DNA of 64,000 nucleotides from an uncultured Pelagibacteraceae bacterium (GTDB lineage Bacteria; Pseudomonadota; Alphaproteobacteria; Pelagibacterales; Pelagibacteraceae). This document shows positions 44,771-53,631 of this stretch, piece after piece. Numbering within the stretch: position 1 is the stretch's first letter; the number at the start of each line of letters is the position of its first letter. The notes under the pieces are model-generated. The model searched no databases. It was not told the origin of the DNA and saw nothing but the letters and a program-made list of their open reading frames with translations. The translations under genes and the position numbers were made by a program. The DNA lies in contig CACCRN010000005.1 of assembly GCA_902548405.1 (NCBI GenBank), forward strand, positions 1 to 64,000, written 5' to 3'.

Positions 44771-45937
44771 ATGGAAATCCCAAAAAGTTTTTTAGGTTAT
44801 AAAAGAGAAAATGGCAGAGCTGGAACAAGAAATCATGTAATCATTTTGCCTGTTGATGATATTTCAAATGCTTGTGCAGAAGCTGTCGCAAACAATATTA
44901 AAGGCACAATTGCGTTACCTCACTCGTATGGAAGATTACAGTTTGGTGCTGATTTAGAGTTACATTTTAGAACAATGATAGGTACAGCAAAAAACCCAAA
45001 TGTTGCTGCTGCTATAATTATTGGCATTGAGCCTAAATGGACTAAAAGAATTGTTGATGAAGTGGCAAAAACTGGAAAACCTGTTGAAGGTTTCAGTATT
45101 GAGGGTGCTGGTGACATTGAAACAATCATGAAAGCTTCAAAAAAAGCTCAAGAATTTTCAATGTGGGCTTCTGAAAAACAAAGAGAGGAATGCTCAATAA
45201 GTGATCTTTGGATTTCGGTAAAATGTGGTGAGTCTGACACTACTTCAGGTCTTGCATCTAATCCAACAGTTGGAAATTTAATGGATAAATTAGAGCCATT
45301 AGGAGTTCATTTATGTTTTGGTGAAACTTCAGAACTTACAGGTGCTGAAACAGTTTGTGAAAAAAGAGGTAAAACTCCAGAAGCACAAGAGAAGTTTAAA
45401 AAAACTTGGAATGAATACAATGATTTCATTTTAAAAGAAGCAACAGATGATTTATCAGAAAGTCAACCTACTGCGGGAAATATAGCTGGAGGACTTACTA
45501 CGATTGAAGAAAAAGCATTTGGAAATTTTCAAAAAATAGGATCAAGACAATTCGTAGATGTTTTAACACCTGCCGAAGAACCACAAAAAGGTCCAGGATT
45601 ATATTTTATGGATACTTCTTCAGCTGCAGCAGAATGTGTTACTTTGCAAGCCGCTGGCGGTTTTAATATTCACTTATTCCCAACAGGACAAGGAAATATT
45701 ATTGGAAACCCAATTGAACCAGTTGTAAAATTAACAGCCAATCCATTAACAGCAGTCAGCATGAAAGAACATATCGACTGCGATGTTTCTAAAATTCTTT
45801 CTAGAGAAATGAATTTGGATCAAGCTGGTGATGAACTAATTAAATCAACTATTAGAACAGCTAATGGAAGGTTAACTTGTGCTGAAGCTTTAGGTCATAG
45901 AGAATTTGTAATGACTAAGCTTTACAGAAGTGCTTAA
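44771..45937 (+). CDS. suyB: Sulfolactate sulfo-lyase large subunit
   Basis: I chose the ATG at 44771 ([20 protein letters not shown]), 388 residues, 4 bp after suyA. The frame extends upstream to 44723, but that part lies in suyA. The UxaA/SuyB-type block includes [40 protein letters not shown] and METSS-like [17 protein letters not shown], with cysteines that may bind iron. With SuyA it releases sulfite from sulfolactate, feeding pyruvate to central metabolism. The pairing with xsc indicates breakdown of both C2 and C3 sulfonates. Confidence 0.78.
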   Translation: MEIPKSFLGYKRENGRAGTRNHVIILPVDDISNACAEAVANNIKGTIALPHSYGRLQFGADLELHFRTMIGTAKNPNVAAAIIIGIEPKWTKRIVDEVAKTGKPVEGFSIEGAGDIETIMKASKKAQEFSMWASEKQREECSISDLWISVKCGESDTTSGLASNPTVGNLMDKLEPLGVHLCFGETSELTGAETVCEKRGKTPEAQEKFKKTWNEYNDFILKEATDDLSESQPTAGNIAGGLTTIEEKAFGNFQKIGSRQFVDVLTPAEEPQKGPGLYFMDTSSAAAECVTLQAAGGFNIHLFPTGQGNIIGNPIEPVVKLTANPLTAVSMKEHIDCDVSKILSREMNLDQAGDELIKSTIRTANGRLTCAEALGHREFVMTKLYRSA

Positions 45938-45953
45938 TTAAAAATCTTACTTT

Positions 45954-47027
45954 ATGGCTAAAAATAAGTACCTGGTACTTTTACCTGGTATTATACTTGC
46001 GTTTGTTCTCTACACATTATCTCAAGGCTTTAATAATATTATTGGTATTGAAATATTAGGATACGAAAAAAGTCCTATATCCACTGCAATGATAGCTATC
46101 CTATTAGGAATGTTCTTTGGAAACATTTTTAAAATAAGAGAAAGTTTCAAAAGGGGTTTAGATTTTACTCAAAAAAATATTTTAAAACTTGGAATAATTT
46201 GTTTAGGTATTCAATTAAAACCTTTTGAGTTTCTTGAATTTGGTGCAATTGCTATTCCTTTAATTGTAATTTGTATTGTAAGTGTATTAGCAGTAATTAA
46301 ACTTTTAATTAAAAAATTAAAAATCCCAACGAGAATGGCTTATTTAATATCAATTGGCAGTACAGTTTGTGGAACAACAGCAATCATGGCAACTGCACCT
46401 GTAATTGGTGCCAAAAAAAATGAGATATCCTATGCAATTGCGAACATCACTTTGTTTGGAATTCTCTCAATGTTGATCTATCCATACTTTGCAAATTTTT
46501 ATTTTAATGGTGAACCACTTCTAATTGGTTTGTTTTTAGGAACTTCTATACATGAAACAGCGCAGGTAGCAGCTGCTGGATTGATCTATGATCAGCAGTT
46601 TAATAGTCCAGAGACTTTAAATGTAGCAACAGTTACTAAACTAATCAGAAATACCTTTTTGATTATTATGATACCCTTGTTTGCGTATCTTTATAATAGA
46701 GGCCAATCTAAAGAAAAAAAATACTCAATAATTAATATTTTTCCCTATTTTGTCCTTGGATTTGTTGCAATGATTATTGTTCGAAATATTGGTGATCAAA
46801 TTTTTATTATAAACAATAGTGAAATTTGGCTTAGCACTGTAGATAACATTAAATCTTTATCAAAAATATTCCTAACAATGGCAATGGCAGCAATTGGTAT
46901 GTCTACTAATTTAAGAGATATAAAAAATATGGGATACAAACCTTTTGTAGTTGGATTTGTGGGAATGGCTACTGTTGGAATTGTTTGTTTAGGGACTATT
47001 GAATTATATCTTTACTTATTTAATTAA
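45954..47027 (+). CDS. YeiH family (PF03601-type) putative sulfur oxyanion exporter
   Basis: This 357-residue protein has about 10 membrane helices. The YeiH signature is LKLGIICLGIQLKPFEFLEFG with its later SIGSTVCGTTAIMATAPVIGAKK and FLGTSIHETAQVAAAG. The family has been proposed to export sulfite or sulfate in sulfonate gene clusters (TauZ/SuyZ-type roles). It is 16 bp downstream of suyB, on the same strand. The stop overlaps the convergent TauE gene by 4 bases. Confidence 0.78.
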   Translation: MAKNKYLVLLPGIILAFVLYTLSQGFNNIIGIEILGYEKSPISTAMIAILLGMFFGNIFKIRESFKRGLDFTQKNILKLGIICLGIQLKPFEFLEFGAIAIPLIVICIVSVLAVIKLLIKKLKIPTRMAYLISIGSTVCGTTAIMATAPVIGAKKNEISYAIANITLFGILSMLIYPYFANFYFNGEPLLIGLFLGTSIHETAQVAAAGLIYDQQFNSPETLNVATVTKLIRNTFLIIMIPLFAYLYNRGQSKEKKYSIINIFPYFVLGFVAMIIVRNIGDQIFIINNSEIWLSTVDNIKSLSKIFLTMAMAAIGMSTNLRDIKNMGYKPFVVGFVGMATVGIVCLGTIELYLYLFN

Positions 47028-48103
47028 GATTTCATCAACATTTGTTTTTTAAAATTTGAAAAAAATCTTCTTATAAAAGCTGCTGCTACACCTAAAAATA
47101 TTGCAAACATAATTGAAAATAAGCCATAAAAGAATGGCATCTCATTAGAAAAATCTAGAATAAATTGTGAGAAAAAATTTAAATCAGGAATTACAGAAGT
47201 GGTTGTTGAATTTGTATCATGATCTGCAAAAAATGAATCATAAGCAATAGCAATACCAACTGCTAAAATCAAAATAGCCATCAATGCTCGTAATCCTGAG
47301 CTATCAATTTTTTCTCCTAGTTTTTGTCCAATCTGAACACCAATTATTGATCCAATAACAAGTAGAAATACTAAAAGTAAATCAATCGAGCCATAATTAA
47401 ATGAATGCAGGAAAGTAACAATTACACTTACAAAAATAGTAACAAAAAGCGATGTTCCGGGAACAAGTTTAGTTGGCATCTTAATTATATAAATCATTGC
47501 TGGCACTAATATAAATGCTCCACCTATTCCCATTATTGCAGCAATAAAACCAACTACTAAACCAATAACTATTGGGGTAAAAATACTTTCATATAATTTT
47601 GATTTTGGAAATCTCATTCTTAAAGGAAGACCATGGATCCAATAATGAACATGTAATTTTTTTTTAACTAAAATATTTCTTTTAGCTTTATCAATCTCAC
47701 CTAGACTCTCGACTAACATTAAAGATCCAATGATTGCTAAAATATACATGTACGCTAAAGAGATTACGGTATCAATTTTTCCAATACCTTTAAAATAAGA
47801 AAAGGTAAAAATTCCTAATGAGGTACCTATAGCACCGCCAATGACAATCATTAAACCCATTTTGTAATCTAAAGTGTTTTTTAGATAATGTGTTGTTGAA
47901 CCGGAAACTGAAGTAGCTAAGATATTGTTTGCTTCATTTGCAACTGCATAAGCTGGAGGGATACCTAAAAAAATTAAAAAAGGTGTCATTAAAAAACCAC
48001 CACCTACTCCAAACAATCCAGAGAGGACACCAACGATTGCACTTAATATAAGAATTTCTATTGGATTAACAAAAACTTGCGCGATGGGTAAAAATACATC
48101 CAT
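47024..48103 (-). CDS. TauE/SafE family sulfite exporter
   Basis: This 359-residue protein has about eight to nine membrane helices. TauE/SafE features are VGVLSGLFGVGGGFLMTPFLIFLGIPP near the N terminus, the mirrored AAIMGIGGAFILVPAMIYIIKMPTKLVPGTS and a VIGSIIGVQIGQKL block. The family exports sulfite, sulfoacetate or other organosulfur anions. A second exporter of different family (YeiH) converges on it. The C-terminal helix and RRFFSNFKKQ tail are unusual extensions. Confidence 0.82.
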   Translation of the reverse strand: MDVFLPIAQVFVNPIEILILSAIVGVLSGLFGVGGGFLMTPFLIFLGIPPAYAVANEANNILATSVSGSTTHYLKNTLDYKMGLMIVIGGAIGTSLGIFTFSYFKGIGKIDTVISLAYMYILAIIGSLMLVESLGEIDKAKRNILVKKKLHVHYWIHGLPLRMRFPKSKLYESIFTPIVIGLVVGFIAAIMGIGGAFILVPAMIYIIKMPTKLVPGTSLFVTIFVSVIVTFLHSFNYGSIDLLLVFLLVIGSIIGVQIGQKLGEKIDSSGLRALMAILILAVGIAIAYDSFFADHDTNSTTTSVIPDLNFFSQFILDFSNEMPFFYGLFSIMFAIFLGVAAAFIRRFFSNFKKQMLMKS

Positions 48104-48131
48104 TTAAATAAATAAATTGTTTAAAAACAAC

Positions 48132-48266
48132 TTAGTTAAAAGTAATAAAAGTTCCAACTATAATAACTCCCCAATAAGCAGCTAAACTTAAAAATATACC
48201 TGTTTTCATTAAAGAAATTTTTAAGCTTGTCAGTTTATTGAAAATTTTTACGTTAGAAAATTGCAT
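48132..48266 (-). CDS. Small membrane protein, 44 residues, unknown
   Basis: In the 229-bp gap between the tauE-like and 116-residue genes, the minus strand has a 44-codon frame from the ATG at 48266. The basic amphipathic start (MQFSNVKIFNKLTSLKIS) is followed by a single helix (MKTGIFLSLAAYWGVIIVGT). The ATG at 48209 is an alternative start. The position and composition fit a small SAR11-type membrane protein; there is no functional clue. Confidence 0.45.
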   Translation of the reverse strand: MQFSNVKIFNKLTSLKISLMKTGIFLSLAAYWGVIIVGTFITFN

Positions 48267-48332
48267 TAAGTGCGTCAATACACCCAGAGAACAAATTGTC
48301 AAATATTATTTTAAAAATTAGATAAATTTTTT

Positions 48333-48683
48333 TTAATATATCGTAGCACCAAAAACTTTAACCACATCATCTTCAATACCTAAAACTAACCTTCCCAAAA
48401 ATTCTCCTGGAATTTCTTTATTGGTCTGTTTTATCAGAACGGTTATATGCTCTCCTCTTCTAAGACACCCAAAAGGCTCGAACGTTTCGTGAAGATTAGT
48501 GATAAGCTTGTTGTTAGCCCATTGTTTTCCAAGCTCTACTTCATTGGCTCCAAAGAGCATCTGAGTTGAAAAATCTCTAGTAAATCCACCATAATCTTTA
48601 AGGTTTGACGATTTTACCAGGTTGAACCAAATAGGTTTAGCCAACTCATATATTTCATCATCTTTTTTTGATAAAATATCCAT
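48333..48683 (-). CDS. Conserved-looking 116-residue protein next to aprBA, unknown
   Basis: This protein starts MDILSKKDDEIYELAKPIWF and contains GFTRDFSTQMLFGANE, TFEPFGCLRRGEHITVLIKQ and a C-terminal beta strand (VVKVFGATIY). One cysteine is present and there is no signal peptide or membrane helix. It lies 27 bp after the aprA stop on the same strand, so it is likely in the apr operon. I do not recognise a family; a partner or accessory factor for APS reduction or sulfite oxidation is plausible but only from position. Confidence 0.65.
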   Translation of the reverse strand: MDILSKKDDEIYELAKPIWFNLVKSSNLKDYGGFTRDFSTQMLFGANEVELGKQWANNKLITNLHETFEPFGCLRRGEHITVLIKQTNKEIPGEFLGRLVLGIEDDVVKVFGATIY

Positions 48684-48710
48684 AACTTATCTATTTCTAA
48701 TTAAAGTATC

Positions 48711-50570
48711 TTAAGAAGCTTTTTTCTTCTCGTTCTCATCCACGATGTGGTAGACAGGAACCTTCTCCATACTAAATTTACCAGTTTTTGGATCTCTTCT
48801 AGAAACTGTCAGACAATGCCAATTATCATCATCTAGTTTCATATGATCTCCTCTATAATAATATCCTGGCCATCTAGTTTCTTCTCTAAATAAAGTATGT
48901 TCAGTTACACACTGAGAAGTTAAAGCTCTATGTTTCAATTCCCAAGCTCTCATTAATTGGTGATAATCCTCAGCTCCAACATGCTCAAGATCTTCTTGAA
49001 GCCATTCAAGCAATTCAAGACCTCTTTTTAACATATTGCCATTAGTCATATAATTAGATGTAATTCCACCTACATATTCATCCATAATCTTCTGTAGTCT
49101 TTGTAGACCTTGGATTGGTGATATATAGCTAGGAGAAACAGTTCCCCCTGTGATTTCGTTTTGTGCAACAGTGAAGTTTTCAAGTGGTTTGTAAACCATA
49201 GCTTTAAAATCCTCACATTGTTTGTCTGAAACCTTAACTCCTTCAGCTTTTTTATCTTCGATATACTTAACAGCAGCTTTAGCAGCTAATCTACCTTCTG
49301 TGAAAGATCCAGATGAAAACTTATGAGCACTTCCACCCACAGTGTCTCCAGCACCAAATAACCCATCAATTGTAAGCATTCTGTTATAACCCCAGAAATA
49401 TTCTGGTGGAGATAAATCTTCAGGACCACTTACCCAAGCTCCTGAACAAGTAGCGTGTGAACCCATAACATATGGTTCTGAAGTTGTTAATTCAGGGTTT
49501 GTGTATTTAGGATCAATATTTTGAGACGCCCATACTACAGCTTGACCAACAGTCATTCCTAAGAAATTCTCCCAGCCAACTGTTTCTAAGTGTGGATCTT
49601 GGAAAGCTTCAGTTGTAACCATGTGAATTGGTCCACCACCAGCAGCAACTTCTTGTATAAAAGCATGATTTCTTAAACAAGTAGGTGTTGGGTGATGATC
49701 AATATATTCGCCAACTAACTCTTTAGTTTGGTCATACCATTTCTTCTCATAATTTTCCCCATTAGCGTTCTGGGTATACGTTTTTAAGTGTAAGAAATAA
49801 GCTCCAACAGGCCCATAACCATCTTTAAATCTACATAACACAATTCTATTTTCCATTTGTGTCATTTTAGCTCCAGCAGCAATAGGAAGAGCATATGCTG
49901 AACCGTTACTCCAAGGAGCGTACCAAGTTCTACCCATTCCTTCTCCAACTGCTCTTGGTTTGAAGATATGAGAAGCACCACCAGCTGCAACTATTACGGC
50001 TTTTGCTCTAAAAACATGAAAATCACCTGTTCTCATGTTAAAGCCAACCGCTCCACCAATTCTATTATCTTGAGACTCATCCATAAGTAAATGAGTGATC
50101 ATTATTCTATTATAAATTTTGTCAGCAGATTTTTTTGCCGCTTCAGCAACAATAGGTTTGTAACTTTCGCCATGGATCATGATCTGCCATTTACCTTCTC
50201 TTAAATATCTTCCAGTTTGTTCATTTTTCATCATTGGAAGACCCCATTCATCAAACATGTGAACAGTAGAGTCTACGTGTCTAGCCATGTCATAACCTAA
50301 ATCTTCTCTAACCATTCCCATTAAGTCATTTCTTGCATATCTAACGTGGTCTTCAGGTTGATTTTCTCCCCATTGCATTCCCATGTAACAATTGATTGCA
50401 TAAAGACCTTGAGCAACAGCTCCACTTCTATCTATGTTTGCTTTTTCCACACAAACAATTTTCATATCTCTTCCCCAGTGTCTAGCTTCGAACGTAGCAC
50501 CCGTTCCAGCCATACCACCACCAACAACTAATATATCGCAATCCTCGTAATGTGTCTTATGTCTAGCCAT
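48711..50570 (-). CDS. aprA: Adenylylsulfate (APS) reductase alpha subunit
   Basis: This 619-residue flavoprotein interconverts APS and sulfite plus AMP; in aerobic organisms it is expected to oxidise sulfite. The FAD motif lies in DILVVGGGMAGTGATFEAR near residue 13. Other AprA features are the ENRIVLCRFKDGYGPVGAYFL block, MVTTEAFQDPHLETVGWENFLG and the C-terminal FREETRWPGYYYRGDHM. Its ATG overlaps the aprB stop by one base. No ATP sulfurylase gene is in the window. Confidence 0.95.
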   Translation of the reverse strand: MARHKTHYEDCDILVVGGGMAGTGATFEARHWGRDMKIVCVEKANIDRSGAVAQGLYAINCYMGMQWGENQPEDHVRYARNDLMGMVREDLGYDMARHVDSTVHMFDEWGLPMMKNEQTGRYLREGKWQIMIHGESYKPIVAEAAKKSADKIYNRIMITHLLMDESQDNRIGGAVGFNMRTGDFHVFRAKAVIVAAGGASHIFKPRAVGEGMGRTWYAPWSNGSAYALPIAAGAKMTQMENRIVLCRFKDGYGPVGAYFLHLKTYTQNANGENYEKKWYDQTKELVGEYIDHHPTPTCLRNHAFIQEVAAGGGPIHMVTTEAFQDPHLETVGWENFLGMTVGQAVVWASQNIDPKYTNPELTTSEPYVMGSHATCSGAWVSGPEDLSPPEYFWGYNRMLTIDGLFGAGDTVGGSAHKFSSGSFTEGRLAAKAAVKYIEDKKAEGVKVSDKQCEDFKAMVYKPLENFTVAQNEITGGTVSPSYISPIQGLQRLQKIMDEYVGGITSNYMTNGNMLKRGLELLEWLQEDLEHVGAEDYHQLMRAWELKHRALTSQCVTEHTLFREETRWPGYYYRGDHMKLDDDNWHCLTVSRRDPKTGKFSMEKVPVYHIVDENEKKKAS

Positions 50571-51040
50571 TAGTAGTAAACTCCTTTTTTAAACGACTCC
50601 TTTGGAACTGATGGTAATTCACCATCAATATTTAAACCTTCTGGCTCAGTGTAAAGTCTTTGTGAATTAATCTCACCTTGGTTTGGTTTGTCGCCTTCAG
50701 CAAGTTTTGGAATAAATTTACCCCATGGTTTTGTAGTAATCGGAGAAACAAAGTTTTTCTCTGTTCCATTTCTAAATTTGATCTTCCATGAGATTGTTCC
50801 TTTTTCTTCTTCTCTTCTAACTCTAACGCTATGACCCATAGGAGCAAAATCAGCATAGCCTCTTACATCAATTGCATGATTTGGGCATGCTTTTACACAT
50901 GAATAACATTCCCAACAAAAGTTAGGTTCAATATTTTTTGCACGTCTGATATTTTCATCTATGTGCATAATATCTGATGGACAAATATCCACACAGTGAC
51001 CACAGCCATCACATCTTGTCATGTATACGAAAGTTGACAT
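50570..51040 (-). CDS. aprB: APS reductase beta subunit (2x[4Fe-4S])
   Basis: This 156-residue iron-sulfur subunit has two ferredoxin-type cysteine sets in residues 10-52: CDGCGHCVDICPSDI and FCWECYSCVKACPNHAI. A C-terminal beta-rich segment that wraps around AprA follows (YADFAPMGHSVRVRREEE and WKIKFRNGTEKN). Gene order aprB-aprA matches the sulfur-oxidising type. It follows the membrane protein aprM by 33 bp. Confidence 0.96.
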   Translation of the reverse strand: MSTFVYMTRCDGCGHCVDICPSDIMHIDENIRRAKNIEPNFCWECYSCVKACPNHAIDVRGYADFAPMGHSVRVRREEEKGTISWKIKFRNGTEKNFVSPITTKPWGKFIPKLAEGDKPNQGEINSQRLYTEPEGLNIDGELPSVPKESFKKGVYY

Positions 51041-51073
51041 AATTATTTATTCTCCTTTTTTAATTTCATCATA

Positions 51074-51868
51074 TTAATAGTGTTTAGGTTGTTCTCTTTT
51101 AATACCTAAACCAAACTGTTCAGGCGCGTCAGCAGGAGGAGGTAAGTTGTCTCGTGAACCATCTGCTTCTGCTAAATTTTTTTGGATTGCTGCACCAGGT
51201 TTATAAAACATGTGTGCAAATTTAGACCAATAAACTCCTCCAAATAAAACTAAATTTGAAAGTACAAATAAAGTCAAAAATAAATAAGATAATCCTGCTT
51301 GACCATTAGATTGTGTGTAAGACCACAATAAACCAAAAGTCGAACAAGCTAATAAAGCTAAAACAAATAAATCAGCTTTAATAATTCTGTACCAAGGATG
51401 CGCTTCCGCAGATACATCTACTCTTAAAAAAAACCAAAACCAATAACCACCAACACATGTAAGTATTGCTCCTACATGCCAAATCATAGACCAAGTAGAT
51501 GAAGTAGGTTTATCAGCTCCTGTGTAGCAAAATACTAAAACTGCTGATGCAACCCAAAATAATATTGTTCCATACATTCCAAGAACATGTGCAAGTCTTC
51601 TTTTTCCAAATCCAAGTTCTGCAGTTGTGCCGATATCATAAACTGTTGTCTTTGCGATAATTGAAGCTCTTTCTCCTGTACTCAATTCCTTAACAGCATT
51701 AGCTTTAGCTTTTTTGGCATTATTAAAAAAATAAGTAACGTTTTTGTGAATAATCATTTGTATAATTGTTCCTGCTGCAATCAAAATTACCATAGCAATT
51801 ATGAAGCTTTGCATTGCAAAAGGTGAGACTGTTTCAGCTAAAATTGAAAAAGGATTTGTAGATAACAT
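51074..51868 (-). CDS. aprM: APS-reductase-associated membrane protein AprM
   Basis: This 264-residue protein has about five hydrophobic segments. One (SFIIAMVILIAAGTIIQMIIHKNVTYFF) is near the N terminus, with others around residues 88-110, 120-150, 160-190 and 195-225. A position just upstream of aprBA, the SWSMIWHVGAILTCVGGYWFWF helix with a histidine and the tryptophan-rich region fit AprM of alphaproteobacterial sulfur oxidisers. AprM is thought to pass electrons from AprBA to the quinone pool. It is the first gene of the apr operon. Confidence 0.82.
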   Translation of the reverse strand: MLSTNPFSILAETVSPFAMQSFIIAMVILIAAGTIIQMIIHKNVTYFFNNAKKAKANAVKELSTGERASIIAKTTVYDIGTTAELGFGKRRLAHVLGMYGTILFWVASAVLVFCYTGADKPTSSTWSMIWHVGAILTCVGGYWFWFFLRVDVSAEAHPWYRIIKADLFVLALLACSTFGLLWSYTQSNGQAGLSYLFLTLFVLSNLVLFGGVYWSKFAHMFYKPGAAIQKNLAEADGSRDNLPPPADAPEQFGLGIKREQPKHY

Positions 51869-51901
51869 AATTTTTAATTATTTATAAAGTTAGTTTGAGA
51901 T

Positions 51902-51930
51902 TTTCTAGTCTAGTTAAATAAAGAGTTCAA
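51902..51930 (-). promoter_or_regulatory. Candidate promoter of the apr operon
   Basis: A minus-strand -35 TTGAAC (51925-51930) and -10 TAGAAA (51902-51907) lie 17 bp apart, 33 bp before the aprM start. An alternative -35 (TTGACC, further upstream) has no good -10 partner. This is weak support, from sequence alone. Confidence 0.3.
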
Positions 51931-51966
51931 CTAAAACTATTGGTCAATTTTGTCATTAATAACAAC

Positions 51967-52365
51967 TTACGGTTTACGTTTGTAATGTTGTTTATTAGGA
52001 ATTACTGATCTTACCCCACCTTGGGGGTTATCAACGTCACCTTCTCTTCTTGGTATCAAGTGTATATGGCAATGCATTATAGATTGACCTGCAATTTTTC
52101 CAGCATTTGTCCCAATATTAAATCCTTTAACATTAGTATCTTTACTTAGAATTTCATTTTTAACTATTTGGATAAGATCATTGCAAGCAATCAATTCATC
52201 ATTTGTCATGTCAAAATAATCTTTAATATGACGCTTAGGAATTATTAAACAGTGGTGATCAGAAACAGGATAAGAGTCGAAACTTGCATAAGCAAGATCA
52301 TTTTCGTGAGCAATACCACTTTTTTTTGAATCACAGAATAAACAAGGGTTGTTAGGATCTCTCAT
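51967..52365 (-). CDS. HIT family nucleotide-binding protein
   Basis: This 132-residue protein has the histidine triad motif HCHIHLIPR after SIM, within about residues 98-106. It also has the N-terminal PCLFC and PVSDHHCLIIPKRHIKDYF strand. Two cysteine pairs (CLFCDSKK with HHC and the triad) suggest a zinc-binding HIT variant. Family members hydrolyse nucleoside phosphoramidates or dinucleoside polyphosphates. It is the last gene of the metC-pab chain, 2 bp after pabC. Confidence 0.85.
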   Translation of the reverse strand: MRDPNNPCLFCDSKKSGIAHENDLAYASFDSYPVSDHHCLIIPKRHIKDYFDMTNDELIACNDLIQIVKNEILSKDTNVKGFNIGTNAGKIAGQSIMHCHIHLIPRREGDVDNPQGGVRSVIPNKQHYKRKP

Positions 52366-52367
52366 AT

Positions 52368-53111
52368 TTAAATTAGAGTATTATATATTTTTCTAAGTTT
52401 ATTAAAGGAAACATTATTTCGACTTTTCCATTTTAATTCATCTATTTTTGATACAGATGTAACTCCCTTTCCTGATCCAATAAGAATTATTTCTTCATAA
52501 TCATTAATTTGTTTAATTGATACATCTTTAAAATTAATTTTAACTTTTTTACTTATGAACTTAAGCGTGTTTCCAAAATAACAATTCTTTTTTGGAGAAA
52601 ATATTTTTCCATTTTTAACAAAAACTAAATTTGAAGTACAAGTTTCTAATATTTTATTGTTAGCAACTAAAGCAATATCAAATTTAGATGAGTCAACCTT
52701 ACTAAGTTTTGCTAAAATTTTTTTATAATAAAGATTTTTATAATTTGGCTCAACTCTTTTATATTTAAATAATAAAAGACTAAAATTTTTTTTAATTTTT
52801 GGTCTTTTTCTTATAGATACAGATATTAGTTTTTTATTTAAAGCAATTCTAAATAAATTATCAGGACCTTTGTAGAGTGTATTTTTTTTAATTAGATCTA
52901 AAATAATATTCTTTAAGTTTTTTTTTCTAATTGCATATTTTTTTGTAGATTTAATTAAGTTTTCAATATGTGGTTTTAACAATATTAACTTGGGAGGTTT
53001 TCCAACCATACGCATTGTTGTAAATACACCTCTGGATCCCCAAAGATCTTTAAATGCAACTTCTTTAAGATTACTTAGCTGATAAGATTTTTTTAATAAG
53101 AGTGTTACCAT
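52368..53111 (-). CDS. pabC: Aminotransferase class IV, probable 4-amino-4-deoxychorismate lyase
   Basis: This 247-residue PLP enzyme would release pyruvate from aminodeoxychorismate to give p-aminobenzoate. The fold-type IV pattern is present: GVFTTMRMV, then a lysine-rich catalytic region (YKKILAKLSKVDSSKFD) and NKILETCTSNLVFVKNGKI with the conserved glutamate. The C terminus is shorter than in E. coli. It directly follows pabA and overlaps it by 41 bases. D-amino-acid or branched-chain aminotransferase is the alternative, but the pab context favours PabC. Confidence 0.78.
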   Translation of the reverse strand: MVTLLLKKSYQLSNLKEVAFKDLWGSRGVFTTMRMVGKPPKLILLKPHIENLIKSTKKYAIRKKNLKNIILDLIKKNTLYKGPDNLFRIALNKKLISVSIRKRPKIKKNFSLLLFKYKRVEPNYKNLYYKKILAKLSKVDSSKFDIALVANNKILETCTSNLVFVKNGKIFSPKKNCYFGNTLKFISKKVKINFKDVSIKQINDYEEIILIGSGKGVTSVSKIDELKWKSRNNVSFNKLRKIYNTLI

Positions 53112-53631
53112 TTTCTGTTAAAAAAGATTCTGGATGAAATTGAAATCCGTATATTTTGTTTTGATTATCCTCAAGGCCCATTGGTATTTTTGTTTTACTA
53201 CATCTCATAGTTATTTTAATAGAATTTGATTTAAATGGCTCCATTAATTTTAATGAATGATATCTTCCCACTTTGAACTCTTGATTGTTTTTAAAAATTT
53301 TACTTTGATTATTTGTTTTTATTTTAGATTGAAAACCATGGTAAATTTTTTTTTGTTGTATTATTTTGCCTCCCTCATTATGTAAAATCATTTGATATCC
53401 AAGACAAATACCAATAATTTTTTTCTTTCCTTTGTATTTTTTATAGATTTTTGAAGTAGTGGGATAATCCATTGGTGATCCGGGTCCTGGTGATAAAACA
53501 ATCACATCACTTCTATCAAGTAATCTATCATTTACTTCATAATAGTTTGAGCAAATTACTTTATCAAATTTTGCAAATTGATGAACAACATTCCATGTGA
53601 AAGAGTCTTGATGATCAATTATGTAAATCAT
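53071..53631 (-). CDS. pabA: Aminodeoxychorismate synthase glutamine amidotransferase
   Basis: This 186-residue class I glutaminase has the catalytic cysteine in IGICLGYQMILH, the oxyanion LSPGPGSP and the His-Glu pair in FQFHPESFLTENG. It supplies ammonia to PabB. TrpG-type anthranilate synthase is very similar. Placement between pabB and pabC argues for p-aminobenzoate. It overlaps pabB by 4 bases. Confidence 0.85.
   Translation of the reverse strand: MIYIIDHQDSFTWNVVHQFAKFDKVICSNYYEVNDRLLDRSDVIVLSPGPGSPMDYPTTSKIYKKYKGKKKIIGICLGYQMILHNEGGKIIQQKKIYHGFQSKIKTNNQSKIFKNNQEFKVGRYHSLKLMEPFKSNSIKITMRCSKTKIPMGLEDNQNKIYGFQFHPESFLTENGNTLIKKILSAK

Noticed and set aside
44771-45937. Altronate dehydratase as the name for the UxaA-type pair
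   Set aside because: Split small and large subunits next to xsc and sulfite exporters, with no uronate genes, favour sulfolactate sulfo-lyase, although sequence alone cannot exclude the alternative.
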